Notes: generated from the letters alone by a model not told the origin. 64,000 nucleotides of DNA from Tenrec ecaudatus (GCF_050624435.1 NC_134543.1:122526475-122590474); one strand, 5' to 3'; counted from the stretch's first letter, positions 33,563 to 44,825 are shown. A program made the numbers and translations.

Positions 33563-33984
33563 TGTGTTGTATTTCCCCTCACTAGCCTGGCTGAATTATC
33601 CCCAAGTGACTCTTAATTCTCAACCGTAATTCCCAGCGATTGAGCTGACGTGATGATAACGGGGGGAGCCCGTTCTCATCCAGTCCCCTCCCCCTCCTCT
33701 CCCCCCTTGTTGCTAAGCTCGACCAAGGCTGTTCTCGGCAGCCAGAGCCTTTCATTTGAAAGAGGAAGTTGGCCAGCAGGGTTACCAGGCTTTCACATGG
33801 AGAGAGGCTGCTCTGGGTAGGGGCAGAGCCCACAGTCACCAACCCTTCCACTTCTCCCACCGTTCTCTGCCACAGTGCGAATGACAGGGTGTGTGGCATC
33901 TGTCGCGTGTCATTACCTATAGACGCAAGGCCCTTTGCTGGCTCCTGTTCGCGTAGGCCATTTACTATTATTAAACAGAGCTCT

Positions 33985-34105
33985 GGAGTAGGGATCTGAC
34001 CACCAGGTTCTTGTCCACAATCAACTGTCCCATGGCATGGGCATGTCACTTGCCCTCTCTTGCCCTCAATTTTTCTAATCATAAAAAAATGGGCCACCTA
34101 CTCTA
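33985..34105 (+). mobile_element. MIR, forward
   Basis: CATGTCACTTGCCCTCTCTT, GCCCTCAATTTTTCTAATCA and TAAAAAAATGGGCCACCTAC match the MIR core (CAGTTTCCTCATCTGTAAAATGG pattern). Confidence 0.72.
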
Positions 34106-34124
34106 ATGGGTACTACATAAGGCG

Positions 34125-34318
34125 AGCCTTGTCAAACTCTGCTGTGCATACTAATCATTTGGACAGTTTTGTAGAAACATCAGTATCACCAGCTCTTACC
34201 TGCAAAGATTCCTATTAATTGAGTTGGTCATGGGCCTCAGAACTGCATCTCTAACCTGTCCCTCATAATGCTATTGCCACAGGTCTCCACCTTTCGAGAC
34301 CCACAGGTCTAAGGTATT
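34125..34318. mobile_element. MER5-like hAT miniature element
   Basis: Begins CCTTGTCAAACTCTGCTGTG and includes CATCAGTATCACCAGCTCTT, GGGCCTCAGAACTGCATCTC and TAACCTGTCCC, the order of MER5-type elements in reverse orientation. Terminal repeats are degraded. Confidence 0.6.
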
Positions 34319-34344
34319 TTCCAACTCTAACCTTCCACAGTAAT

Positions 34345-34680
34345 GTATTGGTGGTTCTGGGAACGAATTCTCACCTTCCATGCAAAAGGCCCAGGTTCCG
34401 GACCTGGTGGGTGTACTCATGCTCAGTCACCACCACCTGTCAGTGAAGGCTCACACGTGACTATGATGCTCAACTGGCTTCGGCAGAGCATTAAGACTAG
34501 TTGAACTGGGAGGTAAAGTCTAGCAAACTATTTCCAAAAACCAGCCAATGAAAACACCAATGGATCACAGAGGTGTGCCCACGGCTGGCACAGGAATGAT
34601 GAATGACTGGATAGTGTTTTGTCCTATAGGGCACTGAATCGCCAGGCTCCAGAGGTCAACTCAACAGCATCAAACAACAA
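34345..34680 (+). mobile_element. tRNA-Gly-derived SINE, nearly complete
   Basis: The head resembles tRNA-Gly: a GGTGGTTCTGGGAACGAATT stretch (expected internal box A, degenerate), CTCACCTTCCATGC, and a box-B-like GGTTCCGGACC. The body holds CCTGTCAGTGAAGGCTCACA and GATGCTCAACTGGCTTCGGC. The tail GTCAACTCAACAGCATCAAA then CAACAA is of RTE type. It is a SINE, not a working tRNA gene: the stems are broken and the head is fused to the SINE body. Confidence 0.8.
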
Positions 34681-35094
34681 CCGCCTTCTGCGCAGAATGT
34701 TTTGACCTTGACCTTGAGCTTGTTCTTACAGAGGACTGAAAAGACCACAGGCCTCCCCCACCCTTACCAGGTTTTTCTCTTGTCCCCAGCCTCTGCTCTC
34801 CCATTTGTGAAGACATGCAGCAAAGAATGAAGGAGAAGAGTCTCTGGCTGAGCTTTGAGCTGCCAGCAGCCACCTTACTGGTGAGGGCATATTGAGAGTC
34901 ATTTGAAGTGACAAGACAAGAACAACTCAAAATAGAAAAAAAATCAGGAAACAAAGTAAATTATACAGGCTCCACCTGCATAAGCAGTGGCTCTGGGTTC
35001 TATTTTGCTGACTGCCTCAGCCAGCTGGGGCAGTTCATTGTCAAATATGTTGTTTCATATACTGTTCAATGTACTTCCCTTGATACTATTCCTA

Positions 35095-35165
35095 CCCAAC
35101 TGGTGGATTTGAACTGCTGACCTTCTGGTTAGCAGCTCCACATTTTAACGGGGGCACAAGCAGGG
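35095..35165 (-). mobile_element. AfroSINE head fragment, reverse
   Basis: GGTGGATTTGAACTGCTGAC and TTCTGGTTAGCAGCTCCACA are the reverse complement of the tRNA-like head. Confidence 0.7.
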
Positions 35166-35192
35166 TTCCACGTACTGTTTACTAAAAACAAA

Positions 35193-35330
35193 CCACCTAC
35201 TGTCATCAAGTCAACTCCATGGCCATGGGAGCAGACGGCCTCACCCTTCTTCTTTGAACTGGCTGGTGGGGTTGAACAGCCAACCATGCAGTTGGCAAGC
35301 CAAACCTAACTCACCGCACCACCAGGGCCC
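35193..35330 (-). mobile_element. AfroSINE, reverse, internal deletion
   Basis: CTGTCATCAAGTCAACTCCA tail, then GGGAGCAGACGGCCTCACCC and CACCGCACCACCAGGGCCCT head. The middle GGACAGGGTAGAAC part is missing. Confidence 0.8.
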
Positions 35331-35956
35331 TCACACATTGTTTACAGAAGCATAATTCAAACAACCAAACCAACAAACACCCTCCAGAGCAATAGAAAAG
35401 GGTCTTAGAAGGTGCACGCTCAGTTATTGACCTTGCTCCAACTCTATAATCCCTCCAAGCTGCAAACCCTTTCCACTGCTTGCCATGCTGCTCCTACCCA
35501 GGCGCTGTTTGCCAGCCCATTACACTGCCTGTGTCAATGGAGACATCGCGGGGCTGCTGCCCTGGGGTTGTGTCCCCAAAGGAAGCCTGGTCCTTTGTAG
35601 CTCTTGATTCCCAGTTTGAGATTGGAGTGGAAACGCTCGTGCTGAGACCAAACCTTCAAAAGGAACTGAGAGAAGCAGGGAGAGTGATGTCACTAATCAT
35701 ACTCTCGAGGTGGGAGCCACTCAACCCCTGGCTTTGTTTGAAAACCATTGGTCAGGGCTACCCAAAGGACCCCATCTGCACCCAGTGAATGGCAGTCAAA
35801 TAAAAACTCGCCATCATTTCACTAGAATGGAGACGGAAAGGATCATTTAAATCTTCAGGCTTAATCTGATGTAACCACTTTTGAAATCATCCAATGGGAT
35901 GGAAACCAGGTAAAGGGCCTGCTCCCTAAAGTTCGAAAACAACGTCCTAGTATCCT

Positions 35957-36160
35957 GGAGTCCTGGTGGCGTGGTGGCTGGGCTGCAATCTGCAGGGTCA
36001 GCAGTTAAAAACTACCGGCCTTTCCTGGGGACAAAGGCCAGGCTTTCCACTCCTGCAAACACTGAAGTTTCAGAAGGACCCAGGGGCAGTTCTCTCCTGT
36101 CCTAGAAGGGCGCTCTGAGCCGGCATGACTGCGTGGGTGTGGGTTTGGTTTGGGTTTTAA
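35957..36160 (+). mobile_element. AfroSINE, forward
   Basis: GGAGTCCTGGTGGCGTGGTG, GGGTCAGCAGTTAAAAACTA, CCAGGGGCAGTTCTCTCCTG and a GGGTTTGGTTTGGGTTTT tail. Confidence 0.88.
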
Positions 36161-36204
36161 GATTCCCAACAGCTTTTGAAAAGACAAAATCTAATCGTTC
36201 GAAT

Positions 36205-36422
36205 CAGAAAAACCACCAGAGCCCACGAGCCAAATCCTGCCCTGGTCCCTTTTTGTAAATAAAGTTTTATAGGAACACAGCTGCGCTCATTTATGTATAT
36301 GCTTGTTTGTGGCTGCTCTCTTGCTACAGGCAGAGTGCAGTCATTTCTACAGAGATCGTGTACCCTGCAAAGCCTAAAATATTTACCTCCTAGCCCTTTA
36401 CAGAAAAATCACGTCAACCCCT
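36205..36422. mobile_element. hAT-Charlie-type non-autonomous element
   Basis: Reads GAGCCAAATCCTGCCCTGGT, TTTTTGTAAATAAAGTTTTA, TAGGAACACAGCTGCGCTCA, CAAAGCCTAAAATATTTACC and ends AAAATCACGTCAACCCCTG. This is a well-known mammalian hAT miniature element pattern; I do not assign the MER number. The left terminus is eroded. Confidence 0.75.
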
Positions 36423-37250
36423 GGTTTAAATACTAGAAAGAGACCACGCCAGCGATGTAGCCTTAAGATACGATGCACAACATTCAGCCTCCAACTGCTT
36501 GCTTTGTAAATTAATTAGAAAACTCTTGGATCTAAACTCAACCAGCCAATGCCAGGCTCTTAATACTTCCCCTCTGCCCTCTGGCTCCCAATATCATCTT
36601 TGAATTTAAAGAAATATTGCTTTGAAATTCACTCAGCTGCTTCATAAAGCTTTGAGAGCCTACTCCATTGAAAGTGCTAAAAAATCATTCTAAGGGCTGC
36701 CAGGGTGTACGCACCTCACAACCCCACCAGAAACTAAAAATGGAGACACAATCAGCACAAATTTCTGCGTGTGATTTGAGTCATACAAAAGCAACACAGG
36801 AGGAAAAGGGCAAATTGGGTCTTTAGACGCCATCCGTCTGCAGCTGGCAGATAAAACGCCATCTCTGATCATCGCATCCAATTGTCACTAATGTTAATAT
36901 ATGTCGGTACCAGTCGAGCGTCGCACACCAGAGGTTGACTTTACTGCGCAAATGCAGATGTTTGCAACACTGAATCTCTGCCATCCCCCTGTGGGAATGG
37001 CATCTTTGATGAGTTCTGTAGTGAATTTATAGCCAAGGAGCCATAAATGTTATAGTTCTTCAAACCTTTAGCTTGTGGAGATTGTCACAGTGTTTGGAAA
37101 GTAGAGCAACCCAGATGTCGCCTGTTAGAATGCTGTTTCTAGACCTGCCCCAGGGCATGGCCTCTGCCGGCTCCTGCAGTCACCGTCCTCAATGTCAGCC
37201 TTCCATCTCCCACTCTCCACCTGGTTCAGTTCAGACCTGCAGAGTTATCG
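36423..37250. other. Unique-looking DNA before the minisatellite
   Basis: CTTTGTAAATTAATTAGAAA at about 36502 gives TAAT cores; otherwise nothing distinctive. No gene. Confidence 0.45.
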
Positions 37251-38042
37251 AGGTGTGTGTGTGTGTGTGTGTGTGTGTAGTGTGGTGTGCATGTCAAGTT
37301 CTGGGCTGGGATATTATGTGTGGTGTGTGTATGTGTGTGTGTGGTGTGTGGTGTGGGGTGTGCATGTCAAGTTCTGGGCTGGGATGTTATGTGTGGTGTG
37401 TGTGTGTGGGGTGTGTGGGTGTGTGTGGTGTGTGGTGTGTGGGTGTGGGTGTGGTGTGTAGGTGTGCAGGTGTGTGGTGTGTATGGGTGTGTGGGTGTGG
37501 GGTGTAGGTGTGTGGGTGTGCGGGTGTGTGGTGTGTGTGTGTGGTGTGTGGGGTGGGGTGTGCATGTCAAGTTCTGGGCTGGGATGTTATGTGTGGTGTG
37601 TGTGTGGTGTGTGGGTGTGTGGGTGTGGGTGTGGTATGTAGGTGTGCGGGTGTGTGGTGTGTGTGTGGTGTGTGTGGGTGTGTGGGTGTATGGGTGTACG
37701 TGTCAAGTTCTGGGCTTGGGTGTTATGTGTGGTGTGTGTGGTGTGTGTGTGTGTGTGTGTGTGCGTGCATGTCAAGTTCTGGGCTGGGGTGTTGTGTGGT
37801 GTGTGTGTGCATGTCAAGTTCTGGGCTGGGATGTTATGTGGTGTGTGTGTGTGTGTGTGTGTGTGCATGTCAAGTTCTGGGCTGGGGTGTTGTGTGGTGT
37901 GTGTGTGTGCATGCATGTCAAGTTCTGGGCTGGGGTGTTGTGTGGTGTGTGTGTGTGCGTGCATGTCAAGTTCTGGGCTGGGGTGTTGTGTGGTGTGTGT
38001 GTGTGTGCGTGCATGTCAAGTTCTGGGCTGGGGTGTTGTGTG

Positions 38043-38073
<31 letters not shown>

Positions 38074-38097
38074 CATGTCAAGTTCTGGGCTGGGGTG

Positions 38098-38128
<31 letters not shown>

Positions 38129-38152
38129 TGCATGTCAAGTTCTGGGCTGGGC
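37251..38152 (+). repeat. Compound TG-rich minisatellite with 12 conserved cores
   Basis: Twelve copies of a core reading GCATGTCAAGTTCTGGGCTG (starts near 37290, 37362, 37562, 37699, 37768, 37809, 37865, 37914, 37962, 38011, 38072 and 38130) alternate with variable TG/TGTGG runs. Spacing shortens from 70-200 bp on the left to about 40-60 bp on the right, where the units are more uniform. The cores are nearly identical, which suggests recent expansion. Open frames up to 299 codons on + and shorter His/Thr-rich ones on - are by-products of the repeat, not genes. Confidence 0.95.
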
Positions 38153-38323
38153 CCCCAAACAAGGTGCTCACCTTTGCCTCAGGTGACAGTCCACTCTCAC
38201 AAGACGACTTGGTCAGAACAGCAGCAATGCTCATGGCAGTGCCCCAGGAGGGCGTCTCCGGGAGGGGGCACGGTTCAGTCGCGGAGGGGCAGAGACCAAC
38301 ACTCATGGCAACTTACCTCTCTC

Positions 38324-38403
38324 GACTCACTGCCACTGAGTGGATTCTGACTCACAGTGACCTTACAGGACAGGGTGGAACTGCCCCTTTGGGATTCTGA
38401 GAT
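38324..38403 (-). mobile_element. AfroSINE tail fragment, reverse
   Basis: ACTCACTGCCACTGAGTGGA, GACTCACAGTGACCTTACAG and GGACAGGGTGGAACTGCCCC. Confidence 0.8.
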
Positions 38404-38485
38404 GGACCAACCTCCCCGTTGTTGTTTTCTGGTAAACTACCCACAACGTGTCAGGGGAATAGGAAGATACAGTGTTGTTTTCATT

Positions 38486-38650
38486 GTTGTTAGGTGCCAG
38501 CAAGTTGGTTTTGACATATAGAGGCCCTGTGCCAAAAAGAACACAATATTACACAATCCGGGGCCATCCGTACAATGGTGCCTAAGCATCTGCCCATTCT
38601 TGCAGCCAAGGGGTCAGTTCATCTCCTCATTGAAAGCCTGGTTGACTCTC
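38486..38650 (-). mobile_element. RTE 3' tail fragment, reverse orientation
   Basis: It begins with TTGTTAGGTGCCAGCAAGTT, the reverse complement of the RTE/AfroSINE tail, and continues through a CTGCCCATTCTTGCAGCC stretch and GTCAGTTCATCTCCTCATTG. Similarity ends near 38650. Confidence 0.7.
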
Positions 38651-38654
38651 CGTT

Positions 38655-38835
38655 GTTGTGCTGTCCTGGCTTGTGTGTTGCTGTGAGGCTGACAGCTACA
38701 TCCCTGGTATTTCAAATGGCAGCAGGGTCACCCAAAGTGACCAGGTTTTGGAAGAGCTTCCAGACCAAGAACAGACAAGAAAGAAGGACTGAGCTTCCCC
38801 CTTACAAGGACGGAGCCACTGAAAATCTTACGCCT
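38655..38835 (+). mobile_element. RTE/SINE-type body fragment, forward
   Basis: Contains TGTTGCTGTGAGGCTGACAG, GTATTTCAAATGGCAGCAGG and GAGCTTCCAGACCAAGAACA in the order of the body segment that I associate with the 5' part of afrotherian RTE elements. It directly follows an RTE tail in the opposite orientation, so two fragments lie head to head. Family assignment is from memory of consensus patterns and is moderate. Confidence 0.5.
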
Positions 38836-39707
38836 AACTTCAAATAGATCCTAGACAGCAACAAAAAGTTCTTTTAAAAATAATCTATCTATGGCTAATG
38901 AATAATTGGAGTCGTTTAAGAGAGGAAACCCAAAAAGACAAAGCAAAGATGCTTGAATCTTCCACAATCCTACATCATCACAAGCAGGTGCAAGGAATAC
39001 CATCAGGGAGACAAGGAATCACAAACACAGTCGCTGCTCTTCAAAATAGTGGCCCCATGAGCACCGTCCCGGATGTCTAAGCCCAGCACAAGCTCTGCTG
39101 GTTTCACGTGTCCCCAGTGCCTTTAAAGGGTGTGAAAGGGATTTCCCCTTGAAGTTACACAAAATCCACTCTGACAGGCCAGGAGCTACGTGACAGATGC
39201 AAAGATTCTTTTCAAGAGAAATCATCAGCACCTCAAGCATAACAAAAGGAATTAATTTAGAATTTTCTGTGAATAGGAGCTTTTCCATTTTCTCTTAGGA
39301 GGAATAAAAACATTAGGAGTTAACCCGTGTGCACTGGGGGGAAAGTCAGAGAAGACTGGCCACCCTCCATCCGGGCCTTCCAGAGAGGGAGCCCCAAAGG
39401 TCAACACAGACCCAGTAACCCCCAAACAGAATCATCAATGGGGGGAGATCCACATCTTTTACGAATTCGATGCAAGGTCAAAGGGAAGCCTTTGACATCT
39501 GATTACACACACCAACCTTCCATAAGGTCTCACAGCCACCTTTTTGTGTGGTGGAGGGCAGACCCATGTAGCTGTAACAAAAACCATCAGCTCAGGCTCT
39601 GGGTCCCCGGGATTGGTTTTCTGGGTTCCACTGCAGCCAACCCAGCAGTGACAAGCAGAGAGAGCCATAGTCTCATCTCAGGGCCAGTAAACACAGCTTC
39701 CCAAAGA

Positions 39708-40232
39708 CAGATGGTATGATGGCGAGAGTTTATGTCAAGGTGATAGACCTGTGTGAAGGTGTGAGTAGAGGCCATCCGCTCAATCGGACCACGGCCTAAT
39801 GACATCTCCTCGGGCCTTTTGTACACGGCCTAATGACATGGCCTTTGTATAAGAGATGCACTGGAGAACTCCTCTCGCTTGAGGCTCCCCATCCTCTTCC
39901 TGCTTGCTTGAATTCCGCGTCTGGCTCCAGGGCCAGTGACCCACGTGTCCTGCACTCACTTGGAGTGATTGAGCCCAGCCACTGACCTGGGAACCATGTG
40001 ACTTTGCACCCACTGACCTGTGATCTCCCAGCTTCCTGCTTCTAACGTCCTGCTCCATCAGCCGGCAGCTCTGTGAGTCTGGAGGGGACGCCAGTTAGCA
40101 TCTGACCCACAGACTTCAGTTGGACTGGATTGGGCTGCTTCCTCGATATGAATTTCTTTCTTGATATAACATTTTCTCAAGTACATATTTGAGTGGCACT
40201 GGTTTTGTTTCTCTAGGAAACAGCCTCACACA
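39708..40232 (+). mobile_element. Diverged ERVL/MLT2-like LTR
   Basis: The 3' end is clear: TTCTTGATATAACATTTTCT, CATATTTGAGTGGCACTGGT, TTTGTTTCTCTAGGAAACAG, and CCTCACACA. Inside are a CTGACCTGTGATCTCCCAGC stretch and a GAGTCTGGAGGGGACGCCAG stretch, in the same order as sister LTRs but more diverged. The 5' boundary near 39708 is a guess and no target duplication was found. Confidence 0.6.
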
Positions 40233-40782
40233 AATGATCAGTAGAAACGTTCCACATTACTATACCAATGACTGGTCATGCTGTGGATGGACAGAAAGCA
40301 ACAAAGGGGCCAGGTGAGCAAACCTGACCTTTATGACCCATGGGCTTGGACTTACTCAAGCTCAAGTTAACGCTTCCGATTTTCAAGACGCCAAGGGAGC
40401 AAGTCGAGGGTCTTATCCCAGCACTATCTTCTTCACTCCAGTTGATGAGAAATGGATGCAGGCCTTGTGCCCTGGAAGGTGAAGTGGGGAGAGCTCTGGG
40501 CTAGCAACCAGAAGCCCCAATTCTAAAAGACCAACTGTTGGGTGATGCCCAGCCAAGCATGTCCCCTCTGGGAATTTTATTCTCAGCCCTATCTCTTCAC
40601 TAAATGGTCTGAGCCCACTGGGTGATCCTCAAGCTTCTCACTGACAGTGTGTGAAAAACAGCTCAATTCTGGTTGCCCCTACATACAGACAAGGCATTGA
40701 GCAACCTCATGACAGTAGAGGGCTCTTAAATGGAGCCCTCTAAGGGAGATCCCTGAAAATCTTACCATGGAGTGACTCTTGG

Positions 40783-41357
40783 AGGTGGTTAGTTTATTGT
40801 GCCAACCTGGCCAATAAACACGGGTGGAGTTAATTGAAGGGCAGAGCGATAAATGGCTTGGTGAGTCTACCATTTCTAGTTCTTGGGTCTCTTGCTTTCA
40901 GATGGTCGGACCAGGGTGCAGCTGCCTTAGCCAGTTCCTGGTCGGACCAGGGTGCAGCTGCCTTGGCCAGTTCCTGGTTGGACCAGGGTGCAGCTGCCTT
41001 GGTCAGCTCCCTGCTTCCGCTGGCAAGGCTCACTGCAAGACATCCCTGAGAAGTTGCATGGACCTACCCCATGCAGCCCTCGGTGCTGGAGCAGCCGTGT
41101 GGAGACCCCTTCCAATGCTGAGATGCTTACACATTCACTGACTCGGCTTTCCTCCTGCAGTCGGCATCATTGCATGTGTTTTGTGAGATGGAGGAGGACT
41201 TTGTGGATTGGTGTTGGACATACGGGTTAATGTTGGACTTGTGGGCTTGGGCAGCACTGGGTTGGGATGTTTTCTTGATGTGCACTTAACCTTTCTATAA
41301 AACTCTCTCTTATGCATGAATTTCTGTGGATTTGTTTCTCTAAAGTACTAACAAACA
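40783..41357 (+). mobile_element. ERVL-like solo LTR with 5-bp duplication and 36-bp triplication
   Basis: The element starts AGGTGGTTAGTTTATTGTGC (5' TG lost), carries a late promoter-like TATAAAACTCTCTCTTATGC, and ends at AACAAACA. CTTGG lies immediately outside both ends (40778-40782 and 41358-41362), a 5-bp target duplication as expected for class III (ERVL/MaLR) elements. A 36-bp segment beginning TGGTCGGACCAGGGTGCAGC is repeated three times from 40903; the sister copy at 44869 has it once. No internal retroviral genes flank it, so it is a solo LTR. Confidence 0.82.
40903..41010 (+). repeat. 36-bp tandem triplication inside an LTR
   Basis: Copies start at 40903, 40939 and 40975, each opening with TGGTCGGACCAGGGTGCAGC or one mismatch. 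The period is exactly 36 bp. The homologous LTR at 44869 has one copy. Confidence 0.9.
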
Positions 41358-41879
41358 CTTGGATCAAGGCTGGAAAGATGTTGAAATGGGCTGGTTGTGC
41401 AATCTGGAATTTGTAATGACTGACTCATTATCTGTCAGCTAGTCATCCAATAGAAGTTATCCAGTAAGTCAGCCCAAGGCTAGGTGAGCTTTGTTGGGGC
41501 AGAACAACTCTTAAATCTCTGGTCCAGGAACAATCTTGGCCGCTACAACCCAAATGCTGAGATGACTCTGGTGTTACAGTCAAGGTGGGACCTAAGAGAA
41601 GTCATTCAGTTGATGAGAATCTCAGGTCACTCCCTGTAAAGCCGGAGTCAATGGGGTCCCCAGCTGCCATGTCACCCAGTCAAGCTCTTTGTGATCAGTT
41701 GCTCTAATTCCACCCTGTTGGAAACCTTTAGTTGGCCCCAACCCCCAAACACCCTAAAAGTTACTTCCTCAACACAGAATCAGTGGCGAGTCTCAGAGGA
41801 GCTGGAAACAGTGCCTGCAGACCTCACCACCCCGTCCCATCCCTCCGATTACCTAAAACGGTCCGCTGCTCCATTTACT

Positions 41880-42340
41880 CGGGCTTTTCTTCAGCAGATT
41901 TACAAGGTAACATCTGCTTCAGAAACAGATGTTGATGCCAGAATTCTATTCTGCTCATTAATGCTTTTCCGGTTAACATCTAACTATCTCACTCATTAGT
42001 TCTTAATAATACTTTTTGTATCCAAGCCATGCCAACTACGCACTCTTTAGAGCTCTGTATGATTGTTGCTTCTGCTGCTGGTGAATTACGCTGCTGAATA
42101 AAGGAAAAGTAAAAATAAGCCCCTCTAAGAAGCCTGCTCTGTGTCAGAGCTCTATCTTTGTGAACCGAACAAGCTGAAATCAATTAAAAGTGTGTGTTTA
42201 GAGAATGCATCTCAGCTGTCTAATTGCACCACCTCTGCTTCAGGGCCAAAGTTTGACTCCCTGCCAAATTGCCATCAAAATGGGCGTCCGTTCGCGCGGC
42301 TGCACTGCCACTGACAGCGCTTGATTCAAGGGCTTGTTTA
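41880..42340. promoter_or_regulatory. Candidate conserved enhancer-like segment
   Basis: Unique DNA between repeats with CTCATTAATGCTTTTCC, GAAATCAATTAAAAGTG, GTCTAATTGCACCACC and GACAGCGCTTGATTC. The mix of TAAT cores and low repeat content resembles developmental enhancers. This is inference from texture only. Confidence 0.28.
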
Positions 42341-42544
42341 ATGAAGGCGCCCAGTGCACTCTGGGGCTTGGCGCACAAAGACTCCCACGTCCCACAGGCA
42401 GGCCTCGGCTATGGCGCTTCAACAAAAGACACCAGAAAGCCTTCTGGGAGGGGAGTCCTGAGGCTGCGTAATTCACCCACCAAACTTCTTCAGCCAGACA
42501 GGCTAACTAGGTGGACTATTGTGAGGTTCTAGAATGATCCACTG

Positions 42545-43071
42545 TGTGCTAGTCTGGGTAGATTAGAGCAGCAAACCCATAGTCAAGAACTTTCTATACA
42601 AGAGCAGTTGAATATTAAGAAAACATCCCAGCCCAGTCCAGATCAAGTTCATAAGTCCGATAATAGCCCAAATTTCCAATATCTATCTAGAAAGTCCTCT
42701 TCAGACTCACGAAACACATGCAATGATGCCGAATGCAGGAAGATCACAGGCCAGGGGGTGGGAAGTCTTGTGTTTCCAGTGGCGTTGTAAGCATCTCAGT
42801 GCTGGTAGGGGTCTCCGTGTGGCTTCTCCAGCTCCAGAGGTCTGGCTCCATCAGCTTCTGTCCGTGTGTCTTCCCCACAGGCATGTCTCAAAAGGAGTGA
42901 GCAAAGAGAGAGTGTCTCCCTTCTCCAAGGAGGAAATACAAAGTTCCCAGAATCCTCAGGAGAAGGCCATGACCACACAGAGGCTTCATTGGCTATATCC
43001 TGATTGACAGGCTAGACTCCACCCCTACACTCTTATTCCTCAGATGGTCACCAGATTATGTAATTACCACA
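42545..43071 (-). mobile_element. ERVL-like solo LTR, reverse orientation
   Basis: Reverse complement of the 57755 family: it begins TGTGCTAGTCTGGGTAGATT, contains ACATCCCAGCCCAGTCCAG and CAGGAAGATCACAGGCCAGG, and ends CAGATTATGTAATTACCACA. About 527 bp. I could not match the flanking 5-mers, so the duplication has decayed or the ends are slightly misplaced. Confidence 0.8.
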
Positions 43072-44429
43072 TACAACAAGCATTCACACACACACACACC
43101 CAAGTGGTTTCATAGATGGAGAATTAGTTCAGGGTAAGCAGACTCATCGCCCTTTGCTGAGTGTCCAGTGGTGTCCAGGACTGTGGAGCACCTTTATAGC
43201 CATCACGTGGTTCGGTAGGAGACAAATGGGGAAGGAAAGTTCTGCTTTGTGTTATGGTCACCTTGTCTTCTATGGGAAACATGTCCTCTAAGCACTTTCA
43301 AACAACACTTTTTTGAAACACTGGTTGTTTTCTCTCAAACTGGCTCTCACATTCTATGATGCCACCACCATCACCAAACAACGCCACAAACCAAGATCTA
43401 AATAAAGCACAGGTTCGTCTCTGTGAGGAGGGCTAAGCCAGCCCTCTAGGGAACCAGAGCCAACACAATGCATTGTGTGGGATCAGGAGAAAGAATGCTT
43501 AATACATCGCCAACAATGGTTGCCATGGCTACCGTAAATGTATAGTCACCTATATTGTTTAACTTCAGGCGGCCATTCCTGCGGGGAAGAAACCATCGAG
43601 GTTTTCCTGAGAAGCAAATATGAGACTCATATTGAACTAACAGGCTGCCAGACTGCGAAAACACAAAACTAAACAAAAGGCAAAATAAAATTTAAGGGCA
43701 GGTCTAATCAAGCCAGCTTTTACTCGCCAGACCTCTGGGTTTCCAGAGTCCCCTGGTTCCACTGTAGCACGTTGCAGCTCTGTATATGTGCTTCTTTTTA
43801 TAGCCGACTCGTCCCTCTCTGCCGTAGTAGCTGCTTTTCACGAAAATCACTTGGCAAACACCACTTTATCAAGTATAAATCAGACACGCTACTTTGGAAG
43901 CTAAACCCACAAAGAATACGCCCCATCACACCACAGCATCATGAAACATAGAAATACTGCTTGGATGCTGCCCAGAGAAATGGGAAAATATGAATGGAAA
44001 TGGCCATTGGGTGTGTCTTCCAGAGAGTCCGCTTAAATCGCATTCCTCACTTGCCTGACTCTCTACAATCTGATGGGCTTACCCCACTGCAAAAATGAAA
44101 TAAAAGCACATTTTATGAGGAAATGAAAATGTCATGAACTTCTCTGGGTGGTGTTGGCATTGTGCAAAGAATGGTGAGTACTAACCAAAGTCAAACCCTC
44201 TTCCCCCTCTAGTCCGCTGATAGCATCTGGGGTTTTGAATCAATGTGCGAAGGGAATTCAGATTGGAAGTGTTGGGGCTCTCCCACAGCCCCAGATAAAC
44301 TCCCTGGAGACTCCCCCGGTGAATGCAAGAAGACCAGGCATGACATTGTTCCTCCCAGTGTCCCTTAAACATTCCCCACTTGCAGCCCTACTCTCTTTAT
44401 TTGCTCCAAATGACGTTGCCTAATTCTCC
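43072..44429. other. Unique-looking DNA
   Basis: A short (CA)n run at 43086-43099 follows the LTR. No other repeat or gene recognised. Confidence 0.5.
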
Positions 44430-44605
44430 TAGACTACTGTTGGACTGCTAAGTGCAAGGTTGATGGTTCAAACCCACCAGCTGCTCCACGGGAGAAAGCT
44501 CCACCTCTCTGCCTCCCTAACAATTCACAGCCTCAGAAACCCCATGGAGCAGTTCTAGTCTGCCGTGTGGGATCCACTTGATGGCAGCGGGCTCGGTTCG
44601 GGTTG
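44430..44605 (+). mobile_element. AfroSINE, forward
   Basis: ACTGTTGGACTGCTAAGTGC, GATGGTTCAAACCCACCAGC, CTGCTCCACGGGAGAAAGCT and AACCCCATGGAGCAGTTCTA. Confidence 0.82.
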
Positions 44606-44699
44606 GACGTTCTCTTCGAGGGAAGTACATCTTCTTGGCTATAGCCATCGCATCGCTGCCAACCTGTGGCAGCCTCAGGAGCGCACTGTTGGAATGATC

Positions 44700-44825
44700 C
44701 ACGGGGCTTGTAAGGGCTGTGACCTTTCAGAAACAGATGGCCAGCCCTGCCTTCCCAGGTGCCTGTGGGTTAGCCCTGCCAACCTTCTGGCCAGTAGGCA
44801 AGTGATTAACTCTTTGGGGGCCATT
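44700..44825 (-). mobile_element. Old-type AfroSINE fragment, reverse
   Basis: AGGGCTGTGACCTTTCAGAA, CAGATGGCCAGCCCTGCCTT and GCCAACCTTCTGGCCAGTAG in older AfroSINE order. Confidence 0.65.

Noticed and set aside
34345-34420. tRNA-Gly gene
   Set aside because: The A-box and stems are broken, and the sequence runs straight into a SINE body and RTE-type tail.
37287-38186. 299-codon open frame rich in Cys/Val with repeated HVKFWAG-type units
   Set aside because: It is the translation of the TG-rich minisatellite. All three + frames stay open in the same way, and the peptide only mirrors the DNA repeat.
40830-41033. Repeat protein with AAAPWSDQELAK-like units on the - strand
   Set aside because: It arises from the 36-bp triplication in the LTR; the period is a multiple of three.
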